A DNA stretch of 7,022 nt, taken from contig JAUVLL010000175.1 of the NCBI GenBank assembly GCA_030600745.1, positions 1 to 7,022 of the forward strand. The letters run 5' to 3'. Position 1 is the first letter of the stretch. Each line of letters begins with the position of its first letter. The stretch comes from Spirochaetaceae bacterium. GTDB lineage: Bacteria > Spirochaetota > Spirochaetia > B11-G9. Position numbers and translations under genes: made by a program. This document shows positions 1 through 5,199 of the stretch, in pieces. Under the pieces are notes generated by a model. The model was not told the DNA's origin and searched no databases. It worked only from the letters and a program-made list of their open reading frames with translations.

Positions 1-656
1 GAGTAGCTGAGATCGGAAACCAGCATCTGGAATGGCTCATATTTTCTGTGCATAGGGCCGGGAATTTCTTCAATTATTTTATCAAGAAGGACATGAATGT
101 TTTCTCCTGGAGTCTCAAGAGTTTCCTGGGCAATTCCATCCCGACCGATAGCGTATAGAACTTCAAAATCCATTTGTTCTTCACTGGCATCAAGATCTAT
201 AAGGAGACTGTAGATTTCATCAAGTACTGCAAGTGGTCTTGCATCCTGTCTGTCGATTTTATTAATAACAACAAGAACTTTTACTCCCCCTTTCAAGGCT
301 TTATCGAGAACAAATCTTGTCTGCGGCAGTGGACCCTCTGATGCATCTACAAGTAGAATTGCACCATCCACCATAGATAGAGCCCTTTCCACCTCTCCTC
401 CAAAGTCGGAGTGGCCAGGGGTATCAATTACATTTATCTTGATTCCTTTCCATATTATTGAACAGTTTTTTGCAGCAATTGTTATTCCACGTTCCTTTTC
501 AAGATCCATTGTATCCATTAGTCTGTCATTTGTTTTCTGTCCCTGTCTGAATAGTCCGCTCTGCTTGAACATGGCATCAACCAGAGTTGTCTTGCCATGA
601 TCTACGTGAGCTATTATCGCAATATTTCTAATATCCTTATTTTCTCTTCTGTTCAT
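1..656 (-). CDS. typA: TypA/BipA ribosome-binding translational GTPase, N-terminal part (3' end beyond window)
   Basis: The protein is a translational GTPase of the EF-G/LepA superfamily that binds 70S ribosomes and is linked to ribosome assembly and stress or cold adaptation. Translating the minus strand from ATG at 656-654 gives 218 complete residues, then the reading frame leaves the window. All G motifs are visible: AHVDHGKT (16-23, G1), RGIT (56-59, G2), DTPGH (78-82, G3), NKID (132-135, G4) and YAIG (168-171) at the G5 position. The stretch EPFQMLVSDLSY near the cut is the start of the second domain and resembles TypA rather than LepA or EF-G. Full-length family members have about 600 residues, so roughly two thirds is missing. 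An upstream in-frame-looking ATG at 660 is in another frame and stops after seven codons. A weak AGG (664-666) lies 7 nt before the chosen start. The gene is divergent from the yjbQ gene. Confidence 0.95.
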   Translation of the reverse strand, partial: MNRRENKDIRNIAIIAHVDHGKTTLVDAMFKQSGLFRQGQKTNDRLMDTMDLEKERGITIAAKNCSIIWKGIKINVIDTPGHSDFGGEVERALSMVDGAILLVDASEGPLPQTRFVLDKALKGGVKVLVVINKIDRQDARPLAVLDEIYSLLIDLDASEEQMDFEVLYAIGRDGIAQETLETPGENIHVLLDKIIEEIPGPMHRKYEPFQMLVSDLSY

Positions 657-800
657 CCATTTACCTGCTATAATTTGAGATTTCCCTAAACTATCATCAG
701 TTTTGCCTTTGTGCAATACAAAGTTTTTAATTTTGTATAATGTACTGGTTTAGAGATAACCTTATTTATATAATATATAATAAAGATTAAGGAGAATAAA
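657..800. promoter_or_regulatory. Divergent intergenic region between typA and yjbQ, with candidate promoter and small inverted repeats
   Basis: This stretch of 144 bases is very A+T-rich. On the plus strand there are three TATAAT hexamers (736-741, 769-774, 776-781), but none has a good -35 at 16-18 bp, so the yjbQ promoter cannot be fixed. Two overlapping inverted repeats compete for the same bases: CTTTGT/ACAAAG (707-712 and 718-723) and ATACAAA/TTTGTAT (716-722 and 732-738). The second touches the first -10-like hexamer. The yjbQ ribosome-binding site AAGGAG is at 789-794, 6 nt before the ATG. No convincing typA promoter was found on the minus strand. Confidence 0.4.
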
Positions 801-1214
801 ATGAAAAGTTATAAAAAAGAGCTGTGGTTTAATACAGAGAAACGATATGAAATTGTTCATATATCAAGTGAAGTTGCGAAGGCTGTTAGAGAAAGCGGTA
901 TTAAAGAGGGTTTGTGTCTTGTGAATGCCATGCATATTACAGCAAGCGTTTTTATTAATGATAATGAATCCGGTTTACATGGAGATTATCTCGAATGGCT
1001 GGAGAAGCTTGCACCCTACAGCAGGGATGGTTACCGGCATAATGTGGGAGAGGATAATGGGGATGCACATTTAAAGAGACAGATAATGGGTAGAGAGGTT
1101 GTTATCGCTGTAACAGACAGGCATCTGGATCTGGGACCATGGGAAGCGGTGTTCTATGGAGAATTTGACGGTAGACGAAGGAAACGTGTTTTAATAAAAA
1201 TTATTGGCGATTAG
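801..1214 (+). CDS. yjbQ: YjbQ / UPF0047 family protein (secondary thiamine-phosphate synthase-like)
   Basis: The 137-residue length is typical of the YjbQ/UPF0047 family, small trimeric cytoplasmic proteins. Some members show weak thiamine-phosphate synthase activity, but the physiological role is unsettled. Family signatures visible in order are HITASVFINDNESGL (45-59), the H..GEDNGDAHLK block (80-92), which carries the conserved histidines thought to bind a ligand or metal, and LGPWEAVFYGEFDGRRRKR (111-129) near the C terminus. The family usually has GTWQ where this protein has GPWE, a small difference. There is no signal peptide or membrane segment. The ATG at 801 follows an AAGGAG site (789-794) at good spacing. 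The gene is monocistronic: it diverges from typA and ends 19 bp before the stop of the convergent P-loop gene. No thiamine genes are nearby to support a thiamine role. Confidence 0.92.
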   Translation: MKSYKKELWFNTEKRYEIVHISSEVAKAVRESGIKEGLCLVNAMHITASVFINDNESGLHGDYLEWLEKLAPYSRDGYRHNVGEDNGDAHLKRQIMGREVVIAVTDRHLDLGPWEAVFYGEFDGRRRKRVLIKIIGD

Positions 1215-1233
1215 ATGTATGCGGTGATAGAGG

Positions 1234-2400
1234 TTATTCAGATTTAAATGTATCGATAAATTTTTCAAAATCGATATGTTCCTCAAAAAGATGTTTTATC
1301 TCTTTAATCTTGTTTTCATCGTATATCTGCAGTTTGGTATTGGTGTATGCATCCAGGAGTATCTTTTCAGCAGCTGCAGTATCTTCATTAACAACAAAAA
1401 CCGGAATACCTGCGTCAAGTATTATTTCCTCTATTTCTTTCGAAAGTGTATACATACTGGCGGAAGTAAGTATCAACCCTCCCAGATATCCCTTCATCTC
1501 AGCTGCATATTTAAGTATTCGCGAACGTCTGTTTCGGGACATTATAGCTATAAGGAGAATATCACCTGGATCGATAAATGTTTCCAGATCCATAACCTCT
1601 GAGACAAGAGAAAGAATTTTAATATTATTTACCGGTTTTTTCCAGAGTTCATCAGTAGTATCACCAATTGTTTTATGACCTGTAAACTTCTTTCGTAGAA
1701 CGTTCATAGATGGATTAAGTATAGATTTAATTTTTGGAAGATAACCCAATATGCTTACAGGGAGATCAGGCCGGCTGCGGAAACGTTTATTTACCAGTTC
1801 TTCTGTTATGTTTTTTTTCATTACAGGGATTTTATCTTCAATAACTTTGTTAAAAATAATTCCCCTTAATCTGCATCGATTATAGCGAAAATAAGAAAGG
1901 TCTACTTCCATCCTGTCAATAGACCGTCCAATACCTCCGTCGGCTATGTAAAGAATATCGGAATCAAGCATATTACTGATAGTTGCATTGGATAATCCTA
2001 CTATGCTTCCTACACCAGGATGCCCTGTGCCTTCTGCAATGATATATTTCTTCCCCTTAAGAAAATCCATTGCATTCTCAATATTTACTTTTAAGGTATT
2101 TGTAATCCGGTTCTGGTTTCCAGATGAAAGGTATTTTTGTGTAAATCCCCCGGGAAGCTGGACCGGAGAAATCATTTTTAGATCTAATGCCGGTATATCT
2201 GAAAATTTTTCTATAATCTGTGCATCTTTATCTATTGTTGTACCATCAGCAAGGGTTACCACCTGCTGACCTACAGGTTTTATATATCCTAACTCTTCAG
2301 TTGGATAGATTTTGCTAAGTAAGGAGAGCAGTCCTATACTGGTAACTGTTTTTCCGGAATGCTGGTGGGCGCCCGAAATATAGATTACAACAGGTTTCAT
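1234..2400 (-). CDS. Stand-alone P-loop protein like the N-terminal half of phosphotransacetylase (BioD-type AAA_26 plus DRTGG-like domain)
   Basis: The protein has 388 residues. The N-terminal domain (about 1-225) is a BioD/CobQ-type P-loop fold: GAHQHSGKT (10-18) has the dethiobiotin-synthetase spacing of the Walker A loop, KPVG (41-44) matches the conserved KPV of BioD, and AEGTGHPGVGSI (122-133), ADGGIGRSIDR (153-163) and IIFNKV (181-186) are the later conserved strands. Residues about 260-355 resemble the DRTGG domain that follows AAA_26 in long Pta proteins. The catalytic phosphotransacetylase domain is absent, so acetyl-phosphate synthesis is unlikely; a sensory or regulatory nucleotide-binding role is inference. 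ATG at 2400 is preferred over the in-frame GTG at 2406, because that GTG overlaps the only Shine-Dalgarno match (GGAG, 5 nt before the ATG). A recognisable promoter lies upstream. The substrate is unknown. Confidence 0.8.
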   Translation of the reverse strand: MKPVVIYISGAHQHSGKTVTSIGLLSLLSKIYPTEELGYIKPVGQQVVTLADGTTIDKDAQIIEKFSDIPALDLKMISPVQLPGGFTQKYLSSGNQNRITNTLKVNIENAMDFLKGKKYIIAEGTGHPGVGSIVGLSNATISNMLDSDILYIADGGIGRSIDRMEVDLSYFRYNRCRLRGIIFNKVIEDKIPVMKKNITEELVNKRFRSRPDLPVSILGYLPKIKSILNPSMNVLRKKFTGHKTIGDTTDELWKKPVNNIKILSLVSEVMDLETFIDPGDILLIAIMSRNRRSRILKYAAEMKGYLGGLILTSASMYTLSKEIEEIILDAGIPVFVVNEDTAAAEKILLDAYTNTKLQIYDENKIKEIKHLFEEHIDFEKFIDTFKSE

Positions 2401-2426
2401 TTTCACTCCAATAGTGATTTTTAAAG

Positions 2427-2455
2427 AGTCTAGTTGTATTTTATTTATTGTTCAA
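2427..2455 (-). promoter_or_regulatory. Candidate sigma-70-type promoter for the P-loop gene
   Basis: On the minus strand, TTGAAC (2450-2455) and TAGACT (2427-2432) are separated by exactly 17 bp. They match the TTGACA/TATAAT consensus at 4 of 6 positions each. The start of transcription would fall near 2420, giving a leader of about 20 nt that contains the GGAG ribosome-binding site. This rests on hexamer matching only. Confidence 0.5.
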
Positions 2456-2466
2456 GCTGAGATTTA

Positions 2467-2487
2467 ACAAAATATGAAGTATTTTGT
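2467..2487. repeat. Perfect inverted repeat between divergent promoters (8-bp arms, 5-nt spacer)
   Basis: ACAAAATA (2467-2474) is separated by TGAAG from its exact reverse complement TATTTTGT (2480-2487). It lies upstream of the P-loop gene promoter on one side and of the ACT-DUF711 operon on the other. It could be a regulator-binding site. A+T-rich dyads of this size also arise by chance in such sequence, so confidence in function is low while the symmetry itself is certain. Confidence 0.4.
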
Positions 2488-2522
2488 CTTGTAATTTTTC
2501 CAATCATAAGTAAACTTGTCAC

Positions 2523-2546
2523 TATGATTCTATTCATAGAATCATA
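2523..2546. promoter_or_regulatory. Long perfect palindrome before the ACT-DUF711 operon, probable operator or leader hairpin
   Basis: TATGATTCTAT (2523-2533) and ATAGAATCATA (2536-2546) are exact reverse complements separated by TC, giving 11-bp arms. The first six bases, TATGAT, match the -10 consensus at 5 of 6 positions, though no good -35 is visible 16-18 bp upstream. If this is the -10 box, the palindrome spans the -10 to the transcription start, the classical place for a repressor operator. If transcription starts further upstream, the RNA would fold into a hairpin ending 7 nt before the AAGGAG ribosome-binding site. Both readings imply control of the downstream operon. Confidence 0.55.
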
Positions 2547-2569
2547 ATAATTTAAGGAGAGTGCTTACC

Positions 2570-3127
2570 TTGAAAAAGCGAATAGTATTATCGGTTATGT
2601 CTTTGGATCGTCCCGGAATTGTTGCCGATATCGCTGGAGCAATTTATCAGCTGAACGGGGATTTGGCTGACCTTAGCCAATCTGTTATAAGCGGTTTTTT
2701 TATTATGACAGTTATTGCGCAGTTTGACAGTGATATTTCTGTCAAAGAAATAAAAGAAAAAATAGCTTTAATAGAATCTGATACTTCTCTTGAAGTACTG
2801 GTAAAAGAAGTTGACAGCAGCGAAATTAATCAATCCCTTTCTTTGCCGGAAAATATCTACATTGTTACCGGACAGGGAGAAAACAGGACAGGTCTTGTTT
2901 TTTCCATGGGAGCTTTCTGCAAGGATCATGAAATAAATATCATAGATTACGATACAAAGCTATCTGACAATATTTATTCAATGATACTCGAAATCGACCT
3001 GACTAATTCAGAATCTGCTGAAGTAATACATGAAAAGCTTAATAATATGGCAAAAGAACTGGGTCTTAAAGTTGTCATGCAGCATAAAAGTCTTTTTGAT
3101 ACAGTAAATGAAATCAGCCTCTATTGA
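2570..3127 (+). CDS. Tandem ACT-domain protein, first gene of the ACT-DUF711 operon
   Basis: The protein has 185 residues from TTG at 2570. Two ACT domains are visible: residues 4-81, with the classical SLDRPGIVADIAG opening (11-23), and about 96-170, opening with TGQGENRTGLVFSMG (100-114). ACT domains bind amino acids or other small ligands at dimer interfaces, and no catalytic or DNA-binding domain is present. In many bacteria a single-ACT protein of about 90 residues (UPF0237) precedes a DUF711/UPF0210 gene; here the partner is doubled. An in-frame GTG at 2561 is only 1 nt from the ribosome-binding site AAGGAG (2554-2559), whereas TTG at 2570 is about 10 nt away and gives MKKRIVLSV, so TTG is preferred. 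The stop overlaps the ribosome-binding site of the DUF711 gene, 12 bp away, so translation is probably coupled. The ligand is unknown. Confidence 0.88.
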   Translation: MKKRIVLSVMSLDRPGIVADIAGAIYQLNGDLADLSQSVISGFFIMTVIAQFDSDISVKEIKEKIALIESDTSLEVLVKEVDSSEINQSLSLPENIYIVTGQGENRTGLVFSMGAFCKDHEINIIDYDTKLSDNIYSMILEIDLTNSESAEVIHEKLNNMAKELGLKVVMQHKSLFDTVNEISLY

Positions 3128-3139
3128 AGGAATAAATAA

Positions 3140-4516
3140 ATGAAATCAGATCATATATTATCAACTATAGAGATGATCCAGAAAGAGAATCTTGATGTTC
3201 GAACCGTTACCATGGGTATCAATCTTCTTGATTGTAAAATGGGATCAGTCGATGAGACATGTGAAAAAATTAAAAAGAAAATTATCCATTTTGCTGGAGA
3301 TTTTGTTGAAACCTGTAATAAAATCAGCAGGAAATTCGGAATACCTGTAGTTAATAAAAGAATCTCCATTACCCCTATAGCTCATGTAGGTGCCGGGTTT
3401 GATAGAGACGGATTTGTGAAACTGGCAAAAACCCTTGACAATGCAGCCGGGCATGTTGGAATAGATATTCTTGGTGGTTTCAGTGCACAAGTGGAAAAAG
3501 GAATGACTCCAACTGATATTGAATATTTCTCCTCTCTTCCCGAGGTTCTTTCCTGCACGGAAAGAGTCTGCGCTTCTGTAAATATAGGTACTACAAAAAA
3601 AGGTATTAACATGGATGCACTGGCTCTTTGCGGACGAACTGTTAAAGCAGTAGCTGAAGCAACTGAAGATCAGAATGGTTTTGGTGCGGCAAAATTTGTT
3701 GTATTCTGCAATCAGCCTGGAGACAATCCTTTTATGGCTGGTGCAATTCATGGTCTTGAAGAAGCCGATACAGTTCTTAATATCGGCATCAGTGGTCCCG
3801 GAGTAATCGCAAGAGCTCTTGAAAGACTCATTGAGTCAAAGGGTCCCGAAAATCTTAAACTTGATGAAATTGCTGAGGAGATTAAACAAACGACCTTTAG
3901 AGTAACAAGATGCGGAGAACTTATAGGAAGGGAAGTTTCAAAAGAAATGGGAATAGAATTCGGAATTGTCGATCTTTCTTTGGCTCCAACACCTACAATC
4001 GGAGACAGTGTAGGTGAGATTTTTCAGATACTGGGAGTTGATGATGTTGGGGCACCCGGTTCAACAGCTATTCTTGCAATGCTTAACGATGCTGTAAAGA
4101 AAGGGGGCATATTTGCCAGTAAAACAGTCGGTGGATTAAGCGGAGCATTTATTCCTGTAATGGAAGATTCAATTCTTGCTGATGCAGTGGGAAACGGATC
4201 CCTCTGTCTGGAAAAGCTTGAAGCAATGACATGTGTATGTTCAGTTGGGCTGGATATGGTTGCAGTTCCAGGTTCTGTAGATGCTGATACAATTTCGGCC
4301 ATCATAGCTGATGAAATGGCAATAGGTATGATAAATCAGAAAACAACTGCGGTTAGGTTGATTCCTGTTCCCGGTAAGGAAGTGGGGGATTATGTCAGTT
4401 TTGGAGGATTATTCGGAGCCAGTCCAATCCTGCCCGTAAATAATGCAGGCAAATCATCCCGTTTTATTAATTGGGGAGGAAGAATACCTGCACCAATACA
4501 TAGTTTTAAGAATTAA
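3140..4516 (+). CDS. UPF0210/DUF711 (PFL-like fold) family protein
   Basis: The protein has 458 residues, the usual size for UPF0210 (about 450). It is strongly conserved: ENLDVRTVTMGINLLDC (16-32), NKRISITPI (72-80), SVNIGTTKKGINMDA (147-161), DNPFMAGAIHG (195-205), EFGIVDLSLAPTPTIGDS (273-290), GGLSGAFIPV (331-340), EAMTCVCSVGLDM (361-373), KTTAVRLIPVPGKE (401-414) and the C-terminal IPAPIHSFKN. The fold is classed with the pyruvate formate-lyase/glycyl-radical barrel superfamily, but I see no glycyl-radical loop signature and no activase gene, and the family's reaction is unknown. The family commonly pairs with a small ACT protein, as here. The ATG at 3140 follows GAAGGA (3126-3131), which overlaps the upstream stop. 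Its TAA directly abuts the stop of the convergent gene, leaving no room for a terminator between them. Confidence 0.95.
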   Translation: MKSDHILSTIEMIQKENLDVRTVTMGINLLDCKMGSVDETCEKIKKKIIHFAGDFVETCNKISRKFGIPVVNKRISITPIAHVGAGFDRDGFVKLAKTLDNAAGHVGIDILGGFSAQVEKGMTPTDIEYFSSLPEVLSCTERVCASVNIGTTKKGINMDALALCGRTVKAVAEATEDQNGFGAAKFVVFCNQPGDNPFMAGAIHGLEEADTVLNIGISGPGVIARALERLIESKGPENLKLDEIAEEIKQTTFRVTRCGELIGREVSKEMGIEFGIVDLSLAPTPTIGDSVGEIFQILGVDDVGAPGSTAILAMLNDAVKKGGIFASKTVGGLSGAFIPVMEDSILADAVGNGSLCLEKLEAMTCVCSVGLDMVAVPGSVDADTISAIIADEMAIGMINQKTTAVRLIPVPGKEVGDYVSFGGLFGASPILPVNNAGKSSRFINWGGRIPAPIHSFKN

Positions 4517-5041
4517 TCAGCTTTGGAATATCAGATCCAGGTTCATTTCAGACGCCAGATCGTTCAGTTCATCCTTCACTTTGGTTATTGACTGATTTGC
4601 CGGTACACTTGCATCCAGGTTCAGGTCAAACATAGGGGCTCCTGTATGGGGCATCGCTCTCAGCTCTGTATCCAGAGATTGAATACAGACATTGTATTTT
4701 TTTAGAATATGAACAACATTCTGTACAATGCCGGGATGATCCATGGAAATTACTTCCAATTTTAAAGGAAGACTGGCCTCTATTTTCAAGGAATCCGGAT
4801 TATCAGCTTCATGGAGGGATGTTGCCAGTCCGAGATCTCTGAGGCTTTCCATATCAGCTTTAATACTTTCCAGCTCTTCAAAAGAACAGGAGAATAGGCA
4901 GGTAATGGTAAAATGACCACCCATCACAGCCATGCGACTGTCTTCGATATTAGCGTTTCTGTTAAAAAGATAGGAAGTTACTTCATCTACTATCCCAATT
5001 CTGTTTTTACCCAGTGCAAAGAGAATCATATATTTGTTCAT
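4517..5041 (-). CDS. GcvR-like tandem ACT-domain protein
   Basis: The protein has 174 residues with two ACT domains (about 3-78 and 92-172). The first carries ALGKNRIGIVDEV (9-21) and NIEDSRMAVMGGHFTI (31-46), closely resembling E. coli GcvR, the accessory repressor of the glycine cleavage operon, which acts with GcvA. The second opens with EVISMDHPGIVQNVV (96-110). No helix-turn-helix is present, so any regulatory effect must go through a partner. No gcv gene or GcvA-type regulator is in the window, so a glycine role is only an analogy. ATG at 5041 is supported by the fit of the N terminus to the family, yet there is no Shine-Dalgarno sequence before it or before the next ATG, at residue 5. 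The promoter places the transcription start on the initiation codon. The gene converges on the DUF711 gene with no gap and diverges from the ABC-F gene. Confidence 0.88.
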   Translation of the reverse strand: MNKYMILFALGKNRIGIVDEVTSYLFNRNANIEDSRMAVMGGHFTITCLFSCSFEELESIKADMESLRDLGLATSLHEADNPDSLKIEASLPLKLEVISMDHPGIVQNVVHILKKYNVCIQSLDTELRAMPHTGAPMFDLNLDASVPANQSITKVKDELNDLASEMNLDLIFQS

Positions 5042-5047
5042 GGGAGA

Positions 5048-5076
5048 ATGGTATATATTCTTAAGTTTTATGTCAA
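5048..5076 (-). promoter_or_regulatory. Promoter of the GcvR-like gene, predicted to give a leaderless mRNA
   Basis: On the minus strand a perfect TTGACA (5071-5076) is followed after 17 bp by TACCAT (5048-5053), which matches TATAAT at 4 of 6. Only 6 bases separate this from the ATG at 5041, so initiation 7 bases after the -10 box would fall on the A of the start codon. The absence of any Shine-Dalgarno sequence fits a leaderless transcript. An alternative -10 (TATACC, 15-bp spacing) would also leave almost no leader. Confidence 0.55.
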
Positions 5077-5092
5077 GTTATTGTCTTGACAT
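5070..5092. promoter_or_regulatory. Shared dyad holding two back-to-back -35 boxes
   Basis: ATGTCAAG (5070-5077) and CTTGACAT (5085-5092) are exact reverse complements with a 7-nt spacer. Each arm contains a consensus -35 hexamer TTGACA, one reading left toward the GcvR-like gene and one reading right toward the ABC-F gene. Six of the eight paired positions follow simply from having two opposed TTGACA boxes. A protein bound here, or RNA polymerase at either promoter, would be expected to affect both genes. Confidence 0.5.
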
Positions 5093-5113
5093 CTCCTTCT
5101 AAGTATGAACAAT
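5086..5113 (+). promoter_or_regulatory. Candidate promoter of the ABC-F gene
   Basis: A perfect TTGACA (5086-5091) is followed after 16 bp by AACAAT (5108-5113), 4 of 6 to TATAAT. Transcription would start near 5120, leaving a leader of about 80 nt before the GTG at 5200. The -10 is weak, so this is a moderate call resting mainly on the -35. Confidence 0.4.
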
Positions 5114-5139
5114 GGACACGTTATTTCATGTCGTTCATA

Positions 5140-5162
5140 GCTTCTAAAATCAATACAGAAGC
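5140..5162 (+). promoter_or_regulatory. Possible hairpin in the ABC-F leader
   Basis: GCTTCT (5140-5145) pairs with AGAAGC (5157-5162) across an 11-nt loop. The stem can be lengthened by GTC (5130-5132) pairing with GAC (5163-5165) if the bases between are bulged out. No T-run follows, so it is not a simple terminator or attenuator. The ABC-F ribosome-binding site (AAGG 5186-5189 and AGG 5191-5193) lies 24-31 nt downstream. Confidence 0.25.
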
Positions 5163-5199
5163 GACTCTATTCGTTGAATAATAATAAGGCAGGATTAAA

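Noticed and set aside
637..660. ATG at 660-658 as the typA start
   Set aside because: It is in another frame and meets TAA after seven codons; the ATG at 656-654 leads into the conserved GTPase.
1215..1233. Bidirectional terminator between yjbQ and the P-loop gene
   Set aside because: The 19-bp gap has no stem with a T-run.
1276..1678. Two plus-strand open frames (1276-1602, 1310-1678)
   Set aside because: Both lie antisense inside the P-loop gene, lack ribosome-binding sites and show no family resemblance; they are shadows of the real minus-strand frame.
3151..3751. Three minus-strand open frames within the DUF711 gene
   Set aside because: They are antisense to a strongly conserved family protein and have composition typical of reversed coding sequence.
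5105..5147. Two short overlapping frames (5105-5140, 11 codons; 5112-5147, 11 codons) as leader peptides for the ABC-F gene
   Set aside because: Neither has a ribosome-binding site, and both begin upstream of the transcription start predicted from the -35/-10 pair.
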